Positions 1 through 8,051 of a DNA stretch of 41,965 bases are shown one piece after another (position 1 is the stretch's first letter; each line of letters starts with the position of its first letter). A program made the position numbers and the translations under genes. The notes below the pieces were generated by a model that was given only the letters and a program-made list of their open reading frames with translations, did not search any database and was not told the origin of the DNA. This DNA is from Ideonella sp. (GTDB lineage: Bacteria > Pseudomonadota > Gammaproteobacteria > Burkholderiales > Burkholderiaceae_C), in the NCBI RefSeq assembly GCF_016702655.1, contig NZ_JADJDO010000011.1, forward strand, positions 1-41,965, given 5' to 3'.

Positions 1-739
1 CCGCTGGCGAGCGAACTCGACCTGTCGTCATTCCGGCGCTGGTACATCGGTGGCGGCATTCTCGCCAACCAGGATCGCGACGCGATCCACGCCCTGATTC
101 CCGGCGTGCACATCTACTTTCAATACGGGCTGACCGAGGCCGGCCCGATCGTCACGGTGCTGAAGGAGGAAGACGTCGAGCGCGGTGCGGGCTCGATTGG
201 TCGGGCCTTCGTCAACTTCGAGGTCAAGATCCTGCGCGACGACTTGAGCGATGCCGCACTCGGCGAGGAAGGCGAGATTGCCGTGCGTGGCCCGGCGGTC
301 ATGCCTGGCTACTACAAGCAGCCCGATGCGACCCAAGCCGTGTTCCACGACGGTTGGCTGCGAACCGGTGACAGCGGCGTCATGGACGCCGACGGGTTCG
401 TCTACTTCCGTGACCGGCTCAAGGACATGGTCAAGACGGGGGCCTGAACGTCTACTGCAGGAGGTCGAGCGCGGCCTCGCGCAGCATCCGGCGGTGCGCG
501 AAGTCGGGATCATCGGCATGCCGAGCGAGAAGTGGGGCGAGGAAGTCACCGCCATCGTTGCGCTGCGCCCTGGTCGCAGCGTCGAAGCCGGCGAGCTCAT
601 CGTCTATGCGCGGGAACACCTCGCCGCCTACAAGGTACCCAAGCGCGTGCTGTTCATCCCGTACGAGGAGATGCCGATCAATTTCAGCGGTAAGGTGTTG
701 AAGCGCGAGCTCCGTGCGCGTTACCTTCCTTCCAACTGA
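1..739 (+). CDS. AMP-forming acyl-CoA synthetase, 3' part, frameshifted
   Basis: This is the C-terminal half of an ANL-superfamily acyl-CoA ligase, which activates a carboxylic acid to its CoA thioester through an acyl-adenylate. The 5' end lies outside the window. Visible motifs are YGLTEAGP (A5-type), DGWLRTGD followed by RDRLKDMVKTG (A7/A8 hinge region), and FSGKVLKRELR near the end, which holds the A10 lysine. The frame breaks twice within about 20 bases. One G is missing from the G run near 441, so KTGGLNVY becomes KTGA-stop, and one base is missing near 457 before QEVERGLAQHP. After repair the protein runs to ARYLPSN. The crotonase gene follows 18 bases downstream, which fits a shared acyl-CoA degradation operon. 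Two lesions this close together look more like a sequence error than slow decay. The substrate cannot be told. Confidence 0.85.
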
Positions 740-757
740 CCAACTGAGCCGTCGACC

Positions 758-1534
758 ATGTCTATTCAACTCGAATTCCAATCTGGTGTCGCCTGCGTCA
801 CGCTTGATCGCCCGGAGGCGATGAACGCAATGACGAAGGAGATGGACGCCCAACTGCGCGCCATCTGGCCGGAAGTCAATGCCCGTAGCGACGTGCATGC
901 CGTCATCCTCACCGGCGCCGGCCCCAAGGCGTTTTGCTCCGGCGCCGACATCGGCACGCTGCTGCCCTATCTGCAGGAAAGGGCACGCCACGAGGACGAC
1001 AGCGGCGACTTTGCCGGCATGAGCCGTGAGCCCCCGACCAACAAGCCGATCATCGCGGCGATCAACGGTATCTGCGTGGCCGGAGGGCTCGAACTGGCGC
1101 TGGCGTGCGACTTGCGCATCGCCGAGGAACACTCGGTCTTTGCGCTGCCCGAAGTACGTTGGGGCGTGATCGCGGGAGGAGGTGGGATCACGCGGCTGTC
1201 GCGCCTGATTCCGGACGCCGTGGCGATGGACATGTTGCTGACGGCGCAATCGATCGATGCCACCCGGGCCCTGCAAGTCGGACTGGTCAGCGAAGTCGTT
1301 GGCACAGGCAAGGCATTCGAGCGCGCGATGGCAAAGGCTGAATCGATCGGACGCATGGGGCCCCTGGCCGTGCGGCTGACCAAGGAAGTTGCCCGTCGAG
1401 GCCGGGACATGGGCCTGTACGCGGCCCTCGAGTTCGAACGCGTGGCGTTCCGGCGCGCGATGTTGAGCGAGGATGTCAATGAAGGTGTTGCGGCATTCGT
1501 CGAGCGCCGCACGCCGCGCTACACCGGTCGCTGA
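758..1534 (+). CDS. Enoyl-CoA hydratase/isomerase (crotonase family)
   Basis: A 258-residue crotonase-fold protein of normal family length. FCSGADIGTL forms the first oxyanion-hole segment, and INGICVAGGLELALACDLRI is the second with the conserved GG. LPEVRWGVIAGGGG follows where the family carries acidic catalytic residues. Members hydrate or isomerise enoyl-CoA thioesters in fatty-acid or aromatic-acid beta-oxidation in the cytoplasm. It starts at ATG 758, 18 bases after the acyl-CoA synthetase stop, and the DUF2889 gene begins 11 bases after its own stop, so an operon is likely. The exact substrate and reaction (hydratase, isomerase or hydrolase) cannot be assigned from sequence. Confidence 0.9.
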   Translation: MSIQLEFQSGVACVTLDRPEAMNAMTKEMDAQLRAIWPEVNARSDVHAVILTGAGPKAFCSGADIGTLLPYLQERARHEDDSGDFAGMSREPPTNKPIIAAINGICVAGGLELALACDLRIAEEHSVFALPEVRWGVIAGGGGITRLSRLIPDAVAMDMLLTAQSIDATRALQVGLVSEVVGTGKAFERAMAKAESIGRMGPLAVRLTKEVARRGRDMGLYAALEFERVAFRRAMLSEDVNEGVAAFVERRTPRYTGR

Positions 1535-1545
1535 AGGCGGCTGCC

Positions 1546-2139
1546 GTGACGATCCAGGCCACCGAACGTCGCCGGCTGATGCAGACGCGGCGAATCACTT
1601 GCGAAGGCTACGCACGCGATGACGGGCTCTACGAGATCGAATCGGAGCTGATCGACTCCAAGCCCTACGCGGTCATCGTAGGCGATCGCGAACGCATCGA
1701 AGCCAGCGAGCCATTCCATCAGATGCGCCTGCGGCTGGTGATTGACACGGATCTGAACATTCACGAGGCCGCGGCCGAGACCGTGCACGCGCCGTACCTC
1801 GGCTGCCCCGACATCAATCCCGCGTATGCCGGTCTGGCCGGGCTGAACCTGGGGCCGGGGTTCATGAAGCAGGTCCGCGAACGATTCGGCGCAGGCGCAG
1901 GCTGCACGCACCTGACCGAACTGCTCGGACCGGCAGTCACGACCGCGATGCAGACCGTCTGGCATGTGCGAGACCAGTTGTCGATGCCGAAGTCGCTGCG
2001 GCGGCCTTCGCAGTCTCTCGATGGCCGACCACCGGAGGTGGACCGCTGCCACGCGTTGCGCATGGACGGCCAAGCCGTCCGCCAGCACTATCCGCAGCTT
2101 CATGCCTCGCAGGCGGGGCCGGCATCGGTGGACCCTTGA
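1546..2139 (+). CDS. DUF2889 family protein
   Basis: A 197-residue protein with the hallmarks of DUF2889. The N-terminus reads RRITCEGYARDDGLYEIESEL, the middle has a DTDLNIHEAAAET strand region, and a conserved AGAGCTHLTELLGPAVTTA block holds a Cys-Thr-His. No catalytic function is established for this family. The GTG start at 1546 is chosen because the frame is blocked upstream by the crotonase stop and the conserved region begins about 15 residues in. It lies 11 bases after the crotonase gene, and the family is often found beside acyl-CoA metabolism genes, so a role in the same pathway is plausible but unproven. The last 35 residues look poorly conserved. Confidence 0.75.
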   Translation: MTIQATERRRLMQTRRITCEGYARDDGLYEIESELIDSKPYAVIVGDRERIEASEPFHQMRLRLVIDTDLNIHEAAAETVHAPYLGCPDINPAYAGLAGLNLGPGFMKQVRERFGAGAGCTHLTELLGPAVTTAMQTVWHVRDQLSMPKSLRRPSQSLDGRPPEVDRCHALRMDGQAVRQHYPQLHASQAGPASVDP

Positions 2140-2281
2140 GTCAGCGCGCATGCCGATGCCCTCACTTGCGAGCACTACACTGACAAGCGTTCGTTCGGAC
2201 AGGACAGTTCAGGGACTCGTGAGACCCCGATCGCGACCTCAGGCCGTCCACCTGCAACTCCGTTTCGATGAAGGGATTCAG

Positions 2282-2926
2282 ATGCGAAAAGCTGGCACGC
2301 GCGGCGAGACGACCTGGCTGGCGATTCGAGAAGCGGCGGTCGAGTTGATCGCGATACATGGCTTCGAGGGGTTCAATCTCCGCGAGTTGGCGGCCCGCTG
2401 CGGGATCAAGGCGGGATCGCTCTACAACCATATCGATTCGAAGGAAGGCCTGCTGAAGACGCTGCTCGAAAGCATCATGGCCGACCTGCTACGAGAGTTC
2501 GACGAGCAAGTGGCGGTCATCGACGATCCGATCGAACAGATTCGGGCGGCCGTGCGCCTGCATATCCTCTTCCACACGCGACGGCGGACGGAAGTGATCA
2601 TCGGCAACACCGAGCTGCGCAGTCTGTCTCCCGCGAGCTATCAGGCAATTACGGCCCTGCGCGATCGCTACGAGAACAATCTGCGACAGATCATCTCGAA
2701 GGGCGCAGCTCGAGGCGTGTTCCATATTCCCGACGCCAAGATCACATCCTTCGCGATCATCGCTGCACTGACAGGCGTGGGCCACTGGTATCGCTCGAAT
2801 GGCAGCCTCAGCCAGAAGCGATTAATCGAAATTCACGAACAGCTGGTGCTACAGGCGCTCGGTGTGGTCGACGAAACTGCAGAGGCAACTGGTTCCGAGG
2901 TCACAAGGCATGCGGCCACTTCTTGA
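2282..2926 (+). CDS. TetR/AcrR family transcriptional regulator
   Basis: A 214-residue regulator. The N-terminal TetR helix-turn-helix spans roughly residues 10-57 (AAVELIAIHGFEGFNLRELA, then CGIKAGSLYNHIDSKEGLL). The rest is an all-helical ligand-binding domain. The open frame extends further upstream, but ATG 2282 gives the standard TetR N-terminus and the upstream extension is arginine-rich noise that overlaps the DUF2889 gene. It sits downstream of the acyl-CoA ligase, crotonase and DUF2889 genes, and TetR proteins in such positions often sense an acyl-CoA and repress the neighbouring operon. That role is inferred; I could not identify an operator. Confidence 0.88.
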   Translation: MRKAGTRGETTWLAIREAAVELIAIHGFEGFNLRELAARCGIKAGSLYNHIDSKEGLLKTLLESIMADLLREFDEQVAVIDDPIEQIRAAVRLHILFHTRRRTEVIIGNTELRSLSPASYQAITALRDRYENNLRQIISKGAARGVFHIPDAKITSFAIIAALTGVGHWYRSNGSLSQKRLIEIHEQLVLQALGVVDETAEATGSEVTRHAATS

Positions 2927-3158
2927 GGTGGAACACAGTCGGTCGCACGACGCCCATGACTGTCATGGCGTGCCGGTGCTCGGCTTCGGTGCCTCCCAGC
3001 TCGGTGAGCAGCTCAGCCGCTGGCACGCGATCGGCCACGCCGTCGTGCTGATCGGCGAGGCGACGGCGATGCGCACCGCCAACCCTTGCGCGGCGGGCCT
3101 GCGCACAGCCTGACTGCCGCACTCAGCCAACCGTTGCCTACCGCGAGGAGAGATCGTC

Positions 3159-3848
3159 ATGATCGTTCGCATGGGATTGCTCAACAAGAAGCCCGATTGG
3201 AGTCTGGAGGACTTCCGCCGCTACTGGACCGAGACCCACGGCCCGATCGCCGCGCGTCTGCCCGGCTTGCGCGGCTACCTCCAGCACCATATCGTCGAGA
3301 CGGCCCAACGCGGCATCACCTACAAGCGCGGTCCCGAGCATGTCGACGGCTTGTCCGAGCTGGTGTTCGACGACGATGCCGCGATGCGTGCGGCACTCGC
3401 TTCCGAGGTGGCACCGTCGCTTGCCGAGGACGAGGCCCGCTTCCTGGGCAGGCTGCGCGTCATCGCGGTAGATCGGCGCGAGATGATTGCGCCGGATCCG
3501 GGCCGCAAGCTGCTCAAGCGAATGTCCTTTCTGCGCCGGCGCGCCGACGTCGATGCCGCGACCTTCGAGCGCGAGTGGCGCGTCGAGCACGCGCGGCTGG
3601 TCAAGCTGATGCCCGGCGTGAGCGGCTATCGCCAGAACCTCGTCATCGAGCGCCAAGCAGTCAAGGGCACGCCGTGCAGCTACGGCGAACTACCTATCGA
3701 CGGAGTCGTTGAACTCTGGTTCACCGACACCGACTCGCTGAACGCAGCGTTCGCCTCGCCCGAGGGCGTGCGCACGATGGCCCACGCGGAAACGTTCATC
3801 GACGAGATCACGCCCTTCCTGGTCGAGACGCGGGCAATTGTTCAGTAG
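3159..3848 (+). CDS. Tandem EthD-domain protein
   Basis: A 229-residue protein made of two repeated EthD-like (dimeric alpha-beta barrel) modules. The first runs from MIVRMGLLNKKPDWSLEDFR with the typical YWTETHGPIAARLPG. The second starts near residue 120 with MSFLRRRADVDAATFEREW and EHARLVKLMPGVSGYRQN. EthD proteins accompany oxidative degradation clusters and are thought to bind or relay substrates, but no general reaction is known. A strong ribosome binding site (GAGGAGAG) lies nine bases before ATG 3159. The preceding 232 bases contain no gene I recognise. The frame is clean, unlike much of the window. Confidence 0.85.
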   Translation: MIVRMGLLNKKPDWSLEDFRRYWTETHGPIAARLPGLRGYLQHHIVETAQRGITYKRGPEHVDGLSELVFDDDAAMRAALASEVAPSLAEDEARFLGRLRVIAVDRREMIAPDPGRKLLKRMSFLRRRADVDAATFEREWRVEHARLVKLMPGVSGYRQNLVIERQAVKGTPCSYGELPIDGVVELWFTDTDSLNAAFASPEGVRTMAHAETFIDEITPFLVETRAIVQ

Positions 3849-3859
3849 GCGCCGGATCG

Positions 3860-4053
3860 GATGTCCGGCCTGTGGTGGGCATCAAGGCGACCAGCCCGTC
3901 GAGCGAAGTGCCGACCCAGTCAACCCGCTCGCAGCCGATGCGCTCGCCGACGTGGGGTGCGTCCGCCTCGCGCGGCCCGTGGCTCGAGCCCTTGCGCCCG
4001 CCGAACCGTGTATGCGGATCGACACCCGCCGCCGGCGCTTTGACTGTCTCCAT
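3860..4053 (-). pseudogene. Debris of an aldehyde dehydrogenase end and an alpha/beta-hydrolase piece
   Basis: On the minus strand one short open frame joins two unrelated family signatures. The first, GVDPHTRFGGRKGSSHGPRE, matches the C-terminal region of ketoglutarate-semialdehyde-type aldehyde dehydrogenases. It is followed directly by ERVDWVGTSLDGLVALM, which resembles the nucleophile elbow of an alpha/beta hydrolase (usually GTSMGGL). Neither piece is long enough to work, and the hydrolase elbow has Asp where the family has Gly. I read it as a deletion scar between two former neighbours. Both identifications rest on short motifs and are tentative. Confidence 0.4.
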
Positions 4054-4065
4054 GCCCCCAGGTGG

Positions 4066-4146
4066 TCACTGACGGTAGGTCGGGTCGATGCGGTCGACGA
4101 TGCGCTGCAGCGCGTCGAACGCATCGACCCTAGCTATCGCCAGTGA
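4066..4146. repeat. 81-bp imperfect palindrome
   Basis: The sequence starts TCACTG-ACGGTAGGTCGGGT and ends ACCCTAGCTATCGCCAGTGA. The outer 27 bases of each arm match with four mismatches, and the inner part continues around a central CTGCAG near 4108-4113. Both strands therefore read a similar peptide end (IDP-S/T-YRQ-stop). It lies between converging debris frames in a gene-poor stretch. It could be a large hairpin or terminator, an end-to-end inverted duplication, or the relic of a mobile-element end. Confidence 0.75.
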
Positions 4147-4560
4147 GCGCCCCCCGATGGGTAGCATGGCGGCGCTTGGTGGTCGTGCCGCCCTGGCTCG
4201 ACCGCGCCGTCGATGGCGTGCTCGCCGATCAGTGCCACAAGACCAACCCGCGTATCGCCACGACCGGCGAACACCGCGCGCTGCTCGAGGCGTCGAGATT
4301 GCAGCGCGCAAACGCCAAGGCCCAGGGGTGGACAAGGCGATGGCGCTGGAGTTCCTTGGTGCTACCAAGGACGCCGGATGGCGGTGGGTCGCGGCCGACG
4401 CGGCAGGCAGACCTCGACGCGCACCAGCCGCACGTCGAGTGAAAACACGCATAGGGCGCTGCCAATGGGCTGGCTATGCTGTACGGCTCAGACTTGCACG
4501 CGGTCGCCGAGACAGGATCGTGTCGGCCCAGGACAGCCGATGTCGGGTCTTTCTTGCGAT
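4147..4560. other. Gene-poor stretch with no recognisable gene
   Basis: About 410 bases between the palindrome and the AraC gene. Short frames on both strands (for example plus 4143-4442 with KTNPRIATTGEHRALLEAS) show no family I can name. The last part before 4561 should hold the AraC promoter, but I see no convincing -35/-10 pair. Confidence 0.4.
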
Positions 4561-4575
4561 TGAAGGGACAACGCC

Positions 4576-5562
4576 ATGAACGCACGCCACTTCAGCACCC
4601 TGGACGAGCATCCATCGGAGAGGCCGGCGCTCTGGAGCCACATCAACCAGGGTTTCTTCGGCGCGCTCGATGTCGAGTGCCTGCACGACGGGCCGCTGAA
4701 CGCCGAACTCGATGCCTACAGCCTCGGCCCATTGAACATGTTCATGATCGAGGCGCCGGCGCACCGCGTCAGCCGCAGCGACATGCGCGCCGCAATCCCG
4801 CTCGACGAAGTATTCAAGCTCGTGCTGCAACTCGAAGGCGTGGCCGACATCCGCCAGCGCGACCGGGTGTTCCGCCTGCACCCCGGCGACTGGAGCCTGT
4901 ACGACCCGCAGGTCCCGTACTCGATCACCAATCACGCCCATTCGCGGCTGCTGGCGATCACGATCCCGCGCCAGCAGTTCAAGGGCATCAAGATGCCCGA
5001 GCTGCACACCTGCGAGGCGCACACGCCCGGCATGCGCGGCCTGTATGCGGTGCTAGGCTCGTTCCTTGCCTCGCTGTCGGAACAACTGCCTTCGCTGCCC
5101 GACGGCGTCGGCCAACCCGTGAGCGAGACCGTGCTGGGGCTGCTCGCCTCGACCTTGGCGACGCACCGTGACGAGGGCCTGGGCGCAACGCAGATTCCGA
5201 GCGTGTTCAAGGCGCGCGTGAAGCAGTATGTTCACGCCCATCTGGCCGACTCCGAGCTCTCGCTCGACCTGATCGCGCAGCAACTGCGCTGCTCCAAGCG
5301 CTACCTGCACCGCGTGTTCGAAGACGAGGCGCACACCCTCGACCGCTTCATCTGGCTGACGCGGCTCGAGCGCTGCAAAGAGGCGCTGCGTGCCACGGCC
5401 GGGCGCCACAGCTCGGTGTCGGAGATCGCCTTCGCCTGGGGCTTCAACAGCAGCGCGCACTTCTGCCGCATGTTCAAGGCGCAGTTCGGCGTCTCGCCGC
5501 GCGACTTCCAGCGGCGCGAAATGGAAGCCGAAGCGCCGCGCTCCGCCACCCTGCATCACTGA
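4576..5562 (+). CDS. AraC family regulator (FeaR-like)
   Basis: A 328-residue activator-type protein. Residues about 40-190 form an AraC_binding_2-like sensory domain (HRVSRSDMRAAIPLDEVFKL, then FRLHPGDWSLYDPQVPYSI). The C-terminus has two AraC helix-turn-helices: LDLIAQQLRCSKRYLHRVF and SVSEIAFAWGFNSSAHFCRM, ending FGVSPRDFQRRE. The architecture matches FeaR/NphR-type regulators, which often control amine or aromatic-aldehyde oxidation genes. A GAAGGGA site sits seven bases before ATG 4576. It would face the liv/ALDH/MoaF operon end to end if the SIR2 insert were absent, which makes it a good candidate regulator of that operon. That link is inferred. Confidence 0.9.
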   Translation: MNARHFSTLDEHPSERPALWSHINQGFFGALDVECLHDGPLNAELDAYSLGPLNMFMIEAPAHRVSRSDMRAAIPLDEVFKLVLQLEGVADIRQRDRVFRLHPGDWSLYDPQVPYSITNHAHSRLLAITIPRQQFKGIKMPELHTCEAHTPGMRGLYAVLGSFLASLSEQLPSLPDGVGQPVSETVLGLLASTLATHRDEGLGATQIPSVFKARVKQYVHAHLADSELSLDLIAQQLRCSKRYLHRVFEDEAHTLDRFIWLTRLERCKEALRATAGRHSSVSEIAFAWGFNSSAHFCRMFKAQFGVSPRDFQRREMEAEAPRSATLHH

Positions 5563-5616
5563 CGCAGTTGGCGCCATCGCCGCCTGCCGGTGGCGCGGGG
5601 CACGTCGCGCCGCCCC

Positions 5617-5664
5617 ACCCGCCCGCCAGATTGCTGCCGTGCAGGACCACGGCCATTTGCCTGA
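5617..5664 (-). repeat. Diverged livF 3'-end remnant, left copy
   Basis: Bases 5617-5646 match 9867-9896, the end of the livF gene, at 28 of 30 positions, and similarity fades over the next 18 bases. On the minus strand it reads LRQMAVVLHGSNLAGG, against LRQRPEILHSSYLAGG for LivF. The LivF stop codon is not preserved here. The two copies stand in the same orientation on either side of the SIR2 segment. Confidence 0.7.
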
Positions 5665-5798
5665 GGCCGGCGGGTCGGCGATGGGGTGGTCAGCTGACCT
5701 TCAGCGGCGACCGATCACGGGCGGCCAACGACCCCAAGCAGCCGGTCAGCCGCTGATGTCGCGTGCATCTAAGCGGACTGACAAGTACCGTGACGCAA

Positions 5799-8051
5799 CT
5801 ACTTGGCGCTCTGGCCGTTGTTGCCAAGCGAGCGCTGTTTTCCGCGCAAAGCATCATACGTCTCCTTCAACAGCGTCGAGCCTTGCTCCGCGTAAGCGTT
5901 GCATAGCCACTCGGCTTCTTCGACCTCACCCGCCTCTGCCAATCGTTTGACGAATCCGATCACGTCCTCCTTGCGGTAGTCCGGCAAGAATCCGGACATC
6001 GCCGCGCGGAAGATGGTCGCCACCTCCTTCGGATACTGACTCGCAAGACGCGCAAGGTTCTGAACCAGCACATAGCCATGATGTCTAACCTGCGCATGAG
6101 GCGCCGCTTCAACCAATGCCTCGACGGCGTCCGGCGTAAGGTTGTGAATGAAGACCGCCAGCTGGCAGAGGGCCGACTGCAGCTCAGGTACGTCAGCGCG
6201 GTTTACCCGAACCTGCTCTGCCACCCTCATCCAGAACACCAGTATCTTGGACGTGCGGGCGGAAGGCTCGGCCTTCCCTCGAAGCGTCCAAAAAAACCAG
6301 CACAGTTGCGATAGCTCCTTTACCTTCAGCTCCGAAACGAGTTCACTGAGCAGCCCACTTCCATCCAGGCTCTCCATGCCTTCAAGATAGGCAAGCCCCA
6401 AGAACTGCAGAGCCCTCTCCGCCACCTCGTCAGGCAGGCCTTCCGAGTAAACCATCCGCCTCAGGTGTCCGCCTGTGACAAGGCACTTGAATAGCCAGTC
6501 ATACAGGTGGCGTTGATACGCAAAGCCCTGCGCCGCACACCTCCAAGCAGCTTCGCTGGTGGACGAGAAGAGCCTATCGAAGTTGGCTTCCAGTCCACTC
6601 TGCGCTTAGGTAGTGGAAGTTCGCGCAGTACATCCCCGCCATCGCCGCAAAGTCAGCATTCCGCCCAGACTCGCTAGTTGCCAGTTCAGCATCAAACACC
6701 GGTCCAACGGCGAGCCAGGTCTCACCCGAACTCCGGTTTGCCGCAACCTCCTTGCGCCGCATTGCTAACGCGACGTGAATAAAGGACTCCAGAGCCCGCC
6801 CTCTGGGGGAGTTGATTGCATGCGAAACGGCGTCGCTCGACTCCCCGGCATCTGTTGGAGTAGCGTCGAGAACAAGTCGCAGAACTTGAAGGCACGACTT
6901 GTGGAACTCGGATGGCAGGTGGCGCTCTGTTCCGGTTGCACCTTTCAAGAGGTCAGCAATGTCGCTCACAACCCAGTGCACTGAGGGCTCCCACCCTTCA
7001 GCTTGATCGGCAGCCAAATCGACCCGGAAGGCCTGTGCGGAAACGATGGCCTCCACGAGCGACAGCGTAGCCGGCCAATTGATATCTCGCTTGTCGTCGG
7101 ACCACCGCTCCTTGAGTCCCCGAAGGAGCCCATGCTGATATGGACGCGCCAAGTCAGCAAAGAGCCCGATTCGCCCCGCGAAGCCGTCCTCGCTGGCCCT
7201 TACCGCTGCAGAGATAGATGAGGCGAGCCCTCGACATGTGGGACCATCCCAACTCCGGCTATCAGGCACAAAGTCCTTGAGGAAGGCCACCAACTCTTCA
7301 TCGGACATGCCCAGGAGCGCATCGGATGCGACGGGGCTTCGGTCGCCCACCCATCCGACAGTGGAATACGTGTGGAAGTCTGGGTGGTCTCGTACCGGCC
7401 CCAGCGTTCCACCAGCTTCTGGTACTTCTCATCTACTTGCAAGTCGCCAAGCCCGAAGGCCGGATGTAAGAGGTCACGCCTATGAGTCTCGTCCCACTCC
7501 ACCCTTCGCGCCTCGTCCGAACACTCCCCCTCTAGCTTCTCTACGAATCCCAAGAATTGGGCCCTTTGGGGGACGGAGAATCTGGAGAAAGCCTTATTGA
7601 TGAACCAATAGAGCTCATGCCAGTAAGGAACCTCGAGAAACCAACTCTCCGTCGCGCATTCCCAGAAGGCTGCCCCGACGGTTCCGTAGTGCTCACCACA
7701 TACGTAGATCCCCACGCGAGTGAGCGTCGGATAAGGAGATTGAAGGAGCGACTTGACAATGGACAACGCTGCAGGAGAGCCGCTGCTCGTAGCACCTAGA
7801 GCGGCATCACGAACGGCGTCAACGAGTACGACGCGTGCGTCTTCCTTGTGGGCATCTTGCTCGTGGTCTTCAATCGCCGAGCGCCATATGTATGAGTACT
7901 TGTCGTCTTCCACCGAGCCAATGTATTCGGTCAAGCGGCGCGCCAAAATGTCAACGGCGACAGCGCCACAGCGCTCGCCGAGCTTCCGTGCTGAAGGCTT
8001 CAGCACTTCGCCCAGGTAATGACTGTCCAACAGACCGACTTTGTCGCTCAT
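5799..8051 (-). CDS. C-terminal helical part of the SIR2 defence protein, or a coupled second gene; frameshifted
   Basis: About 750 residues once two indels are repaired: one base missing near 7391 (RYETTPDFHTYSTVGWVGDR resumes the frame) and one extra base near 6578 (EWTGSNFDRLFSSTSEAAW). The repaired length is exactly 751 codons. The protein is mostly helical and soluble, with no membrane segment, no nucleotide-binding motif and no domain I can name for certain. It may correspond to the DUF4020-type C-terminal region that follows SIR2 in some large defence sirtuins. It begins MSDKVGLL at an ATGA overlap with the SIR2 frame and has a GGGGA ribosome site, so it could be a coupled gene. It could equally be one polypeptide broken by another single-base loss at 8048. 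Codon use is visibly less GC-rich than in the flanks, which suggests transfer. Confidence 0.7.

Noticed and set aside
2927..3158. Possible oxidoreductase fragment (VLGFGASQLGEQLSRW) before the EthD gene
   Set aside because: The motif is too short and no flanking family sequence was found on either strand.
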